Below are positions 47,578 through 58,345 of a DNA stretch of 64,000 nt, one piece after another (positions within the stretch are counted from its first letter, which is position 1; every line of letters begins with the position of its first letter). The notes beneath the pieces are model-generated. The model was not told the DNA's origin. It was given only the letters and a program-made list of their open reading frames with translations, and searched no databases. This DNA is from Isoetes taiwanensis. Its lineage: Eukaryota > Streptophyta > Lycopodiopsida > Isoetales > Isoetaceae. The translations under genes and the position numbers were made by a program. The stretch spans positions 3,682,567 to 3,746,566 of the forward strand of contig JAJEKV010000028.1 of NCBI GenBank assembly GCA_021234155.1. Direction: 5' to 3'.

Positions 47578-49480
47578 TTAAAAGAAAATAGGATATGCAA
47601 AAATCATGCTTATAAAGTCCTCGGCTATCCTCCTAACACCAAAAAACAGCATGATGCACAGTCCACTTTTAGCTAATGATGCAAAATATTGCCTTGATAT
47701 ATCCCGCACTTTAAATGGATGTCTATGGGTTGCAGAAATTTTGTTTATAAGTTCAGATACTGATGTCTTCTGCTCAAGCAGTGTTTTTAGAAAGTTCAAT
47801 GCTATTAGTGTGGAACCTCCATGTTGTGTAAATTGAGGATCGTCACCAATTAACATACATAGACATCTCCATTTTCTAACATGAAGAAAATGGCTGCCCG
47901 CAAAAGCATAAGGTAAGATCTGAGAATGTCTAAGGAAATCACAATAGTTGAACAACATTATGTTCTTTCTTTAAGTAACAGACTTAAAAAAACTCATAAA
48001 TAGACTTACCATATGGATTCTAAGAAAATAAGGTGATTTGCTTTTTTTTTTTTTTTTTTTGGGGATGGATCAAGGTTTCTACCCAAAAATGGTAACACAT
48101 AATAAAATGAAATGCATTTCTAAAATATCTCTTCTACCTTACTCATAAGCAATGGCAGAAGAGGTAAGGAATACACATTGTTACATGCTCAAGATCACAA
48201 GTGTTATCTTCTAATGGTTTTTCCCTTGTGGACAAAGCTAATTGTGCATTTACCATCGATAAGGCTGTTAAGAGAACCTGCTTGCTCAGCAGAAATTTGT
48301 TTTGCTAGTTCGTTCATTAGGCGCCTGGTGATTGCTTGCTGCATCGGTTCCTTCATTTCCAGAATATGCAGTTAACAACTGTCATGATGAACATATTGAA
48401 CCAGACAAGCAAATAATTATTGGCAAAACAAAGTTGTAAGTGTAAAGAATAAAACGCACTTGCTCATGAGAGGAATATGCAATTTTGAAACATAACAAAA
48501 GGTTTAGAGTAAGCTTCGAAGCTGCATCATATTGGTCAAGTACAACCATTTTGCCACTCGAGAACCATTTCTGCTAATTCATATCCAATTATCGCTTTAT
48601 GTATTGTCGAATATAAATATTAAGATGGAGACTTTGAGCTTCCCTAGAACATCACGCATAATCCAAAGCCCTTGCTGCTTTGATGCAATGTAGAGACTTT
48701 CTGAGTCTTGGACTTAAAAGAAGATGCTGCTGCATGATACCACTCAGGACATACATTTGCCACCATTTCAACATAGAAATTAGAGGGCATTACTAAAACA
48801 TTCTGATCCTTGAAGGCTATATATTGAAGACTTAGCCTTAGCATCATGCTTGTAGCCTTGGCAAAACTAAACAAACAAATTTTTGGAAGAGGTCATTTGT
48901 AACACAGTGCTTTCTAACCTTCTGAAATTTCTCAACTCTATTGGCTCTATAAGTTGATAAATGTATCTTTACAACATCAACTGGCACCTTTATTTGATGC
49001 AAAGAGGCAAGATTTGGATAAATGCAAGTCAATATCAACAAAGAAAACCACTGTATTCTCTCAAAGCAAATAATAATAAATTGACATAGGCAAGAGGTGC
49101 AGCAGCATGACCTTAGATAGGAAAGTATGGTCTAGATGATTTGGGGCTTCACGTTTAGGCCTGTCTTTTATCCCCCCCTGTGACTAGAGCAGAAAATGTC
49201 AATGTTTCTGATATAAAACATGGGCAAATTATGAAATCCTGAAAGGCTTGCTCCGCTAAAACTTTGAAAGTTAGAAAATAGAATTTGAATGCAGACTAAC
49301 AGAGGAAACAAACCTTATAGATGTAAAAAATATATAGACCTTACAAATGATTGCTCCTTACCTCTCTATACCAATGAGGTGCGCTCTTCCTACATGTCCA
49401 GCATGTGAATCTAAATTGTTTGTTAAATGCTTCTCAACCCAACCAATAATCTGGCTAATCTCTCCACCGAACTTGCAATA
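47578..49480 (-). CDS. Exon-like fragments of an unrecognised minus-strand gene
   Basis: Minus-strand blocks with protein-like texture: 49470-49380 (FGGEISQIIGWVEKHL...HVGRAHLIGI), 49041-48900 (YPNLASLHQIKVPVDVVKIH), 48874-48660 (FKDQNVLVMPSNFYVEMVAN), 48365-48215 (PMQQAITRRLMNELAKQISA) and 47900-47640 (DDPQFTQHGGSTLIALNFLK, ending ISRQYFASLAKSGL). They follow the order expected for successive exons of one large helical protein, but I cannot name it or prove the splicing. A poly-T run of 19 at 48042-48060, with a short downstream tail, suggests a minus-strand retroposon inserted in an intron. Confidence 0.4.
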
Positions 49481-49640
49481 ACTGAACCGACTATCCTTGA
49501 CAAACAAATTTCTCCTGGTTTAAAATGTGTTGGTTGTGTTGAACCATTGTGGCATATTGCAAGTCAAAGACAACTAGACATACAAGCAATTTAGATACAG
49601 ATACGAACAAAGTGATATTTGCATGTGTTCTTTAGTGCAT

Positions 49641-49661
49641 GGGTAGAAGCATGAAAGGGTG
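49641..49661 (+). repeat. Left terminal inverted repeat of element 2
   Basis: GGGTAGAAGCATGAAAGGG start, preceded by GCAT target duplication at 49637-49640. Confidence 0.92.
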
Positions 49662-49811
49662 GGCAAAAAAAGTGCCCGTATTTTACATTTACAAATTCAA
49701 AATGTAAGGAAATCCCTCCCCCCCAGAAATTATTATTCTTGGAATGAATCATTAATAGGGCAAATAATTTTGAACTCTCCTCCCGCGCTCTGTTCAACCT
49801 TCCTCCCGCTC

Positions 49812-49995
49812 GAACCTCCATAGCCGAAAGCTTGACATCCATATTCGAACCTCCATAGCCGAAAGCTTGACATCCATATTCGAACCTCCATAGCCGAAAG
49901 CTTGACATCCATATTCAACCTCCATAGCCGAAAGCTTGACATCCATATTCAACCTCCATAGCCAAGATCGGGACCTCCATAGCCAAAAGCTTGCA
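49812..49995 (+). repeat. Tandem 35-bp subterminal repeats in element 2
   Basis: Four near-identical copies of a 34-35-bp unit (CCTCCATAGCCGAAAGCTTG plus ACATCCATATTC) and two partial copies, about 170 bp from the left end and just before the accessory gene start. Repeated frames on the minus strand are artefacts of the repeat. Subterminal repeats often bind transposase; that role is inferred. Confidence 0.88.
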
Positions 49996-52700
49996 TTTTC
50001 GAGAGAGTCAAGCACCGTGGAAGAGATCATGACGAAACAACTTGGAACAAAGACATCTCCAAGGAAATCTCCTCAACAAACCTCAGAAAAGCCCATGCCA
50101 AGGTCTCCCACTAGAACCGCCCAAAAAACTCAAGAGTGGGTCTTCTTCAGATCGGGAGGTCTTGCCGCCCGAAGTTTGACAAGGTAAGCATCGTGCGAAA
50201 TTAGGAGCAACAATTTTGATAGCATGTTTCCGTGGCTAGTGCAAATAGTGCGTGATGTTTGGGGTTCCAAGCCCCCATTGTTAGGGGTTATCAAAGAGTG
50301 CGTGATTAAGCTTTGGTTGGATGGCGATTTTTTTTTACTGTGTATGAGCACGTTTTTGTAGGAGGGACATTGCAAATCATCACATTCCATTGTATTTTGC
50401 CCGAGCATATGCACTTCATTACAAAGGAGTAAGCATTGATTGGGATGAGGTGAAAGCAAGTGCAAGTCTTCATTCAAAAGGCTCTCAAAAAGAATCGACT
50501 CGGCTGCAATTAGCTTCAAGAAAGTCTTCCAATGTTAAAGCTATTAAATGTATGCCTCGTAGAATTGGGGCAGCAGGTTGGAAATGATGAAAAGGTGGAG
50601 GGAAACAAGAGCATTAGATTCTGCCTCCATGCTTGATGAAATACGACTTTAAAAGAGAAAAGGAAAACAATGGAAATTGAACTGTTGAAGCATGAGAGTG
50701 ATAAGAGCTTCTTGACAAGACTTGTGCAGTAAAGATGCAAAAATATGTGAGCAGCGGAGTTCAAAGATTATGGCGTTTTAAAAGCAAGCGGAAGCCAACT
50801 GATGTGCAAATGGCTTTGGCATCCCATTTAGAGGAGGAGAAATCAAGTTATATTGCTGACTTAGATGCTCTAATGATTCCCATTGATTGTTTAAAGGCTG
50901 ATTTGGTAAGAATTAGAAGTCATTGAAAAAATCAGCAAGGATTTGGAAGTTAATTCCAACCGTGAGAATAGAATAAAGGAGATGACTAAGCATTTGGAAA
51001 GATCAGACCCGATAGGCCTGCATCCCGCCCCCATACTCAAGAAAGAAGACGGAGCTTCATTCTCACATATAAGCAATACTTGCAAAGAAATGCAATGATT
51101 GCCTTGACTTCGACCATGGTAATATCTCCACTTTGTGGTCATACATATTGTCTATTTTGTCTTATATTCGTGGTTTCAACGACGAATACATGTGTACATG
51201 ATTGTTTATGGTCCGAGGACTGCGACATTGCTTAGGAATCCCTTCCGAAGGTACATCTATTTCTATTTTGATTACATAATTAGTTTGAGTGTACTTAGAT
51301 GTAGTTAGTTTCCATCATGTACATAACTCGTATTAACATTTGATTTGGCGTGGTTTTGTCTTTTACCGTAAAAGAGGAAATGTATTTGCTTCTCAGTACT
51401 TTACATTTACATGTGCCATGAAGTGCTTTTCTCGAATTCCTTTACGGGTGTATTAATAGGGTGTATTGCATTGATCGTACTTTGCATTTACATGTGATCG
51501 TAAATGCATATGAATTTGGTATTTGACTTTCCTTTACATTCAATCTTTGAATGATGTATTTGATAGGGTGTATTGATAAAATATTTTGTTCTCAAATACA
51601 TTTGAATTTAGTATTTGGTTTTCCTTTACATTGTGATAGCTATGTACACTAATGTACTTCTATTTTGTCGTTACATTATCGTGAAAGTTTGCCCAGAGTA
51701 AAAATCTACTTGCATGTAATTAACATTTGTTCTGTTTTTGATTTGCATCGATTGTTTTTCTTCAGATTTTGCTTCTATCTACTCTACATCTCCCCTTGAT
51801 TCTCGAATCAAGTGTTACATTTCTTATTGACACCCAATTGTGTCAATGCGCATATGGGTAGTATCAAGAAAGGAAGAAGTAAAGTCGCGGGTAAACTAAA
51901 CAATTCATGTTTCGTGCACTATGCTTAAGTTCAATATAGCAAAATTTCATGTTGTAGGTGAAAAGAAGAATGTTATTGAGAAGGGGTTGCATTTACCATT
52001 CTCGGACATCCCAATTGCTGAACCCGGCACAAAAGATGCTTGCTTTGCTATCGATGTTGGAAGTCCATCCACATCTACATCACCTTTTGAGAATTGCAAC
52101 AACTCATAAGCAATCGGTCGTGATTTTGGAGACAGAGGGGTATGTGGAAGGTAGGGTGATTACATTCGATTACATTAAGATTGCATCCGTTGTAGTTAGA
52201 GTTCACTAATGTTCAATATTTTGCAAACAGGGTTGTTTTCCAAAAAGAGATCCCACCCCTGAAGCCGAAGTCGCTATTATTGAGCAACTAGTGAAAGCCC
52301 GTAAAAGTAATCTCTCTCCTTTTCGTGGTTTCTATTTTTTTTTTTTTTTGTATTTTGAAACTTACGTTGACGTGTTTACGATAAAATTATCAAGATGTTG
52401 GTGACGACATTGAAAACGATCCTCCCGCCGTTTTTCAAGTTGAGGAAAAGGCTTGTTCTTTGGCAAGTGTGCACGTGTTTCTTTTTTGTCCGCTTTCAAA
52501 ACATTAGAATGAAGCACTTTCTTGTCTTCTCGAGACTTGCGGCGATTCAAAGGAGCTAGATGATGTTGAAGAAGCCTTGAGATTGCAACCAAGGCAACGA
52601 CTAAATTTATGGTCAAAGCCGATGCCAAAACAAACCGGAAAAAGAGAGTGCAAAACCGTAGCGGGGGACATCCGCTGCAAAACGGTAATTGCTAGCTTAT

Positions 52701-52945
52701 ATTGACTTACTTATACTTCAGTAGCTTATTATATTTTACTCGTTTTGCAGGTCTAAACCACTGGAAATAGAGATTGGAAGGTATCAATTTATGCTTTATT
52801 GTCATGGATCAATTGTTAATATGACACTAACATTGACTTACTTATACTTCAGTAGCTTATTATATTCTACTCGTTTTGCAGGTCTAAACCACTGGAAACA
52901 GAGATTGGAAGGTATCAATTTATGCTTTATTGTCATGGATCAATT

Positions 52946-52947
<2 letters not shown>
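52701..52947 (+). repeat. 131-bp tandem duplication in the accessory gene
   Basis: 52701-52831 is repeated at 52832-52947, and the copy continues after the retroposon at 54211-54224. Both copies contain an acceptor and the start of an exon (TTTTGCAG then GTCTAAACCACTGG). The second copy received the retroposon, so duplication came first. Confidence 0.9.
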
Positions 52948-52948
<1 letters not shown>

Positions 52949-52987
<39 letters not shown>

Positions 52988-54197
52988 AACGGGGTTGTTT
53001 TTTATATTATATATAAATCAAGAGTACAATGTTTGATGTTAATAGAGAATTACTACAGGAGTAATCTCGACATCTTCATTCTCTACAAACACAAACTTAT
53101 TTGTTTGCTCCAAAAGCTGATATACATGAAGCCCATATACTGCTCTGAAAGCTGATAGTCATGAATATTTCTCATAAATCTCCTCACCTAGTAACCAGAG
53201 AGTGGCTGATGATGCAAGGAAAAAGCCCAAGAGGCCCCTGAATGAATCAAATCATGTAGCAAAATCCCATGAAAGTTTCTGTAATATTGAATAGAAGAGG
53301 GATACCTTACTGCATAAGGTCTAGCAACATATCGGGTCGCCAAGAGTAACATAACAGAAGCTCAAGTTTAAACTTGAACAAGCTCTCACTCATGCATAAT
53401 AGTGCAGGAGCATAACCAAATCAAGCATATCAGTACTCGAATTTGGCTATGAGGTTCTTGGCATAGCAGTACCAAAGTTAATCAAGCAGGAAACTTGAAA
53501 AAACTACTACTCAAGGCATAGCAGTACCAGAGTAGGAACCGAGTGCTTAAGAAATCATTATGCTTGCTACCAAAGCATACAACCTGGTTTCTGTATTTTC
53601 CATTCCAAATCAATAAACATGTACTAACACAAACCATTCTGCTAACCTGACAAGAATCTTTCTGATCACCCAATGCACAAACTGTACCTTTCTGCTAGAA
53701 AGAAAGAGTGGGAAGACAGAGTTTGGCCCAAAGTAAAAGAACCTTGATAAGGAAAGAAATAGAACCAAGAACCTGGAACTGCATCTCTTTTCTAGCACTG
53801 CCTAGAATTTGCTCCATCTTATGGGCATCCACGCCGTTTCAATGTGCATTTTGCAAGAAAGCCACATCTGCAACTCCAGCTTTGAAGAAATGCAGGCCCG
53901 ACTTACAAGCAAGCATGCATCCTGCTCCATTAGAAGCAAGAGAACAAAAAAGCCACGTTAGAGGCATTACCGACAAGTTGCTAGGAAAACCGCCCTGATG
54001 CCGCTTCAAGAACCTGTCTTGTGAACCAAAAGGTTCTTTCCACAGCAGCCGAATCTCTTGCTAGCACCGAAATTGAGTTAGAGAGCCTTGGATTTGTAGC
54101 AGCAGTGCCAGATTAGGGAGAGAGGGGCGGTCCCTCTCTCACGGCCGCCCTAGCCGCAGGCGGAGAAGCGAGCGCCAAGAAACGGCATTCTCTTTCC
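52949..54197 (-). mobile_element. Retroposed polyadenylated transcript (1.25 kb) with 13-bp target duplication
   Basis: On the minus strand the insert ends in about 34-36 A residues (T run 52947-52982 on plus). It is flanked by TGGATCAATTGTT at 52936-52948 and 54198-54210, the hallmark of LINE-type target-primed reverse transcription. The uninterrupted site exists at about 52805-52817 in the first copy of the tandem duplication. No long open frame and no reverse transcriptase are seen, so it is a non-coding transcript, processed pseudogene or large SINE. Its GC-rich 5' head (54100-54190) recurs at 25970-26070. Confidence 0.9.
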
Positions 54198-55464
54198 TGG
54201 ATCAATTGTTAATATGACACTAACATCTTGGATCTGACAACAGAAATGATGACAAGGATAAACTTATGGAATTCACGCCATTCACGCCATTCAAGAACTG
54301 TCCGCCGGCTGAAATGAAAGTGGTTGCATCTGACATAGCAATTTTATGTGCAACTAACTCTAAAATGAGTAGCCGCTTAGTGGATCTTTATGGTAGGTAA
54401 TAACCTGGTTGTAACCGAGCTGTATTTGTTGCTATTCCTTGTCTCTAATGTTAATCTTAATCTAATCCAGGTGCTTGTATGAGACATTGCCTTTCGAGTG
54501 GAAGAGCAAAATCTTTTTTTATCCTGCTTACAACTATATAAGGTTTAGAGAAGCTACCAGCAGCAAAAGAAAGGGTGAATCAGCTGAAGGATCACTAAAT
54601 GTCATTGAAATAGTGAAATTAGGGATGAAGGGGATTGTGGTAGCTAAATGCCATCATATCCTTGCACCTATCCTTGAGAATGACCATTTTGTGCTGGCTG
54701 TTTTTACGCTCGCACCATCTGATTCCAAGATCCTACCTGCACCAGGAATTCACGTCTTGAATCCTCTTACAGGTTATGCGACGAACGAGAAAGCAATCAA
54801 AGGGTATGTAATACTTTAAGTTGTTGCTTTGCTTTTCTTCGCTAATTCGGTCTGCTAAATTTAAAGATATGTAGGTCGCACACACAAATGTCAACCACAT
54901 CGACCGGTCAAGTATCTAGAGGCGATTTCATGAAGAGAAATAATGTTAATCGGATTCAAAGAAGTAGAGGTGCCACAAAGAGCCCGATTTAACATCATGT
55001 GGGTTGTATGTGATGGGATTTATGCACAAATATGTTGAAGCTCTTGTCTCGGTAGAGATATGGAAGTAAGTTGTATGCCTTCCTTTGTATGTGCTTGCAT
55101 CTCATGTTCCTTTAAATATTTCTAACCTTATTTATGGATGTCACAGATTACATCTAAATGGTTCTCTCATGAATAATACCTGTCACAACGACAATTTCTA
55201 ATAGATGCTTTGGTCATGCATTGTGATGCCAATCCGAAAGAACGTGTCGGCCGGCCCCCTCGATTTACGAGCTGATCATGAGTCTGAGTATCTGATTTTG
55301 CAAGATGAACTATGTAACAGGCTTATATATATCGTTTGTTCACATTTGTGTTCACATTTCCTATCATAAGGAATGTACCCTTTGATTTAAAGAAGCCTTG
55401 TACCCTTTTTGGTCAATCAAAACAGTTACTTGATTGTTTCGACTGATATATTTTGTGACCTTGT

Positions 55465-55765
55465 ACCACACCACACCACCACCCCCCACCACCACACTCC
55501 ACCACCGCTCCACACTCCACCATTTGGTGTATGGTGTATGGTGTGTGGTGAATGGTGTGGTGTGTGGTGGGGAGTGTGGTGTGTGGTGGGATGTGCTCGT
55601 TCTGGTGAATATGATAGTTGGTGTATGGTCTATGGTGTATGGTGTGTGGTGAATGGTGTGGTGTGTGGTGGGGTGTGTGGTGAATGGTGTGGTGTGTGGT
55701 GGGATGTGCTCGTTCTGGTGAATATGATAGTGTGGGGCATGGTATAGTGCATGGTTTGGTGTGGT
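55465..55765 (+). repeat. GT-rich minisatellite between accessory gene and small ORF
   Basis: Strand-asymmetric repeats of GGTGTATGGTGTGTGGTGAA and GGTGGGATGTGCTCGTTCTG types, with an ACCACC-rich left end of opposite sense, so one side is an inverted version. Large open frames on both strands are compositional artefacts. 55770-56353 shows AT-rich sequence without a gene. Confidence 0.85.
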
Positions 55766-56353
55766 ATACACACCCTAACAGTTTAGTGTTCATTTCATGC
55801 AGATGGTATTGTTCAAGAGGTTTCTAGACCAACATCCAGAAATTTTTGGCAGGTGCTTCAGATGCTTCAAGATGCATTTAAAGAAAAATACTCTGAACAT
55901 ATTTTCCTATTGGCTGCTGGTTACCATATTTTGTTAGTGTGCAGATCATAAATTCTGCACCTTGAAATTCCTTGTTGGCTTTAATGTTTGTTTTGGTATA
56001 CTATTTCAGTAATTGTACTTTGCATTTTATAATTAATGACAAAAACTGTCATTAACTTGAGTTGCACCAAAAACTTGAGTTGCAAGTTTTTTATATCTAT
56101 ACAGAAAAGGATAGAAATAGTTCAGTTAACTAAAAGAACAGTGGAAACTCAGAGAACAGTTAAAGCAAAAAAAATAGTCACAACAAATTGTAGAAGAAGA
56201 GTTACATCATTAATGAAAAAGCTTTACAAAAAATGGAGTCACAAGGACTATTGCAAAACAAGTTGAATTAAAAAGCTTTACAAATAATAGTCACAAGGAC
56301 TATTACCCAAAAAAATTGAAACCAGAGGGATTACAAAAAACAAGGCTTGATCT

Positions 56354-56678
56354 TCAGGCCATCTTCAGCTCTATATGAAGGTCGTCCTCCATGGCATACA
56401 TCTTCATTTCGAGGAGTCGCTCCTCGTCGAGGTAAGCCTCATGCACCCACTCGATCACCCACAACGGCGGCTTGACTGATGATCCATGATGAGCTTCTCC
56501 ACCTCCGGTGGAGTGAACCATGCGATCAGAACCGGGTGGCCTCCGGGAGGAAGACACTGATTCTCCGGAGGAAGACACGGATCCTCGAGAGGAAGAGGAG
56601 GACCCGTCTTTGGCGGGGAGGAGCAGGCACAATGGCCGGGATAGTGTTCCTGCGGAGTGTGGTCTTGAACTTGGCCAT
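56354..56678 (-). pseudogene. Small conserved transposon ORF in element 2 (frameshifted)
   Basis: Start ATG at 56678 (MAKFKTTLRRN), as in MARFKLTAK of element 1. The middle (LIAWFTPPEVEKL) and the end (WVIEWVHEAYLDEERLLEM...DLHIELKM, stop near 56354) match the element 1 protein but lie in different frames, so at least one or two frameshifts separate them. Orientation relative to the transposase is opposite to that in element 1. No known family. Confidence 0.55.
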
Positions 56679-57573
56679 GGCGGAAGTGAAGGAGATGGAC
56701 GGACCTCAATATTTTTGCAAATGTAAAATGTATAGGTTGAACCATATTATGAGACCAATTGCTTGGTATGCAGTTAGCACAACCCTAACACAAAGTTAGC
56801 AATATCCCACATGCATATATCACAAAAATCGTGCGCATATATAAATAGGGTTTTGCTGCTTCATTGATAAGTGTGGATAGAGATTAGATGTTGAAAAGTT
56901 ATGGCTCGCTGGCTTGTAATCTTCAGTTACAGGCCAGCGTGTCATAACTGTCCAAGATGTAATCCTAGTCCACCTTTTTTTTTAGTAATGGGCTCAAATA
57001 TCCCACATGCATTCAATGTTCCACATGTTACCAAATCAACAATTGCCAAATCAACAAATGCCAAATGAATGGATTATGTTAAGGCATATTGTGTACCTAT
57101 GCATATTGTGTTTGGTAAAGCGTGAGTCAACAATATAGAGATAACAAGGAATATTCCTTATTACCTTGAAAGGAATATTCCTTATTGCATTGAAAGGAAT
57201 ATTCCTTAGCGCCTAGTTATCAGGAATATTCCTTATTACCTTCAAAGGAATATTCTTTAGTTTGTTTAAGTGCACCCATAGTTACAAGGAATATTCCTTA
57301 TTACATAGAAAGGAATATTCCACATTGAGTATAGCCCTTTCATTTGAGCTAAGCTTGTGGGATATATGCCAGCATCAACCATTGGCCAATTGGGTCAGAA
57401 AAAGAGGACAGTGGGATAGATTTTGAGAAAAGGATGTTGAACAAATCATTGGCACAAATCATTGGTTAAGGAACAAATCATTGGCATGGTACGAGCCATA
57501 TCGTAAAAGGGGGAGAAGGGAATAGAGCAGGGATAAAAATTCCTTTTTTACCTGTGGTGACTGGTTGATTCCG
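56679..57573. promoter_or_regulatory. Intergenic region with seven GGAATATTCC palindromes
   Basis: Copies lie at 57148, 57172, 57196, 57223, 57247 (last base T), 57288 and 57312, with four of the six spacings exactly 24 bp. Each contains GAATATTC, which fits both the plant P1BS (GNATATNC, PHR1-type factors) and a two-unit heat-shock element (nGAAnnTTCn). The cluster lies between the divergent small ORF (start 56678, minus) and the two-exon ORF (start 57574, plus). It may be a shared control region; function is inferred. The rest of the stretch is AT-rich and featureless. Confidence 0.6.
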
Positions 57574-57844
57574 ATGGCGGGAGGAGATCGAACGACTAGA
57601 TCACAATCTATATCCCCAATTCAAATGCAAACTCACCTGGCGCACCCGATTCTTGAGGAGATCAATGCCAACAGGAAACCAATTGAACAAAATCAAACGG
57701 AGAAGGCAATCCGCGAGTTCGAGAGGTACTCCTATTCTTAAACATGCTTTTGTTCCTAATCTAACAATTGCTTATGATGTTCTACACAGATGCACAGAGG
57801 GAGACTTAACAATGTTGGAAGCATGGATCGAGCTATGGGAGTAG
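57574..57844 (+). CDS. Two-exon small ORF (68 aa) in element 2
   Basis: Exon 1 57574-57725 (MAGGDRTTRSQSISP... to IREFER) and exon 2 57790-57844 (CTEGDLTMLEAWIELWE, stop TAG 57842-57844), joined by a 64-bp GT-AG intron that keeps the frame (AG|A). Acidic and basic helices, no recognised family, no membrane segment. No counterpart found in element 1, so it could be element 2-specific cargo or a chance structure. 57845-58345 holds no feature I can support. Confidence 0.4.
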
Positions 57845-58345
57845 CAAATGGACAAGGGGATGAGGAATCCCAATTATCTAAAAGCGTAACTAGAGAGTAT
57901 TCTCATTCAACTTAAACAGAAGTTGTGCATGCAAAAGCAATCAACAAAGTGCTGAAAAGGGCGAGGTTTGGAGATTCAATAGCCTCAAACCATACTTTAC
58001 CAATCTCTATCATAAATGGCACCGCGAGAAGCACATGTCTTGCTTCATAGACTTCACCAACTTCCAAACAAATTGTCCCGACACTCTTCTCACAATTTTC
58101 GAACAGGACCATTGCTGATCTCACACACAGGACCTTTCGGATGAACCTTGAGTCTTGAATCTTGAATCTTGAGACCTTCACGCTACGTGTTTTTTACAAC
58201 TTACACTAAGTATAACAGTCTTGGAACTATATAAACAATATATTAATGTTTGTGTTTTAATCGTTCACATTCCGATTACATTCAGGTTTGCAAGTCCATG
58301 CCTTAGTGCATAGAAAAGTTACTTCAACAACAAAGTTAGCACGTA

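Larger units (their letters stand above)
50029..55069 (+). pseudogene. Accessory gene of element 2 with a Ulp1-type (C48) protease domain
   Basis: Exon 1 (50029-50183) encodes a Ser/Thr/Lys/Pro-rich N-terminus (MTKQLGTKTSPRKS). Exon 2 starts at 50362 (RRDIANHHIPLYFARAYALH...VSIDWDEV), matching the KFYAKAFAL-INW block of element 1. Charged helical sequence follows (50760-51100), then GLHLPFSDIPIAEPGTKDAC (about 51980) and acidic parts near 52390. The C-terminal protease has exons at 54230-54407 and 54471-54807 and the Cys motif TSCGLYVMGFMHKY (Cys codon 54998-55000). Its catalytic His is in ILENDHFVLAVF (about 54675-54710) and the Asp position reads Asn (HVLNPLTG). C48 proteases cleave SUMO or related modifiers. 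Stops, frameshifts and a retroposon insertion make it a pseudogene here. Confidence 0.65.

Noticed and set aside
49591-50030. Repetitive minus-strand protein with GYGGSNMDVKLSAMEV
   Set aside because: Direct translation of the 35-bp tandem repeat in several frames.
55364-55793. His/Pro/Thr-rich and Val/Trp/Cys-rich proteins on both strands
   Set aside because: Translation of the GT-rich minisatellite; composition only.
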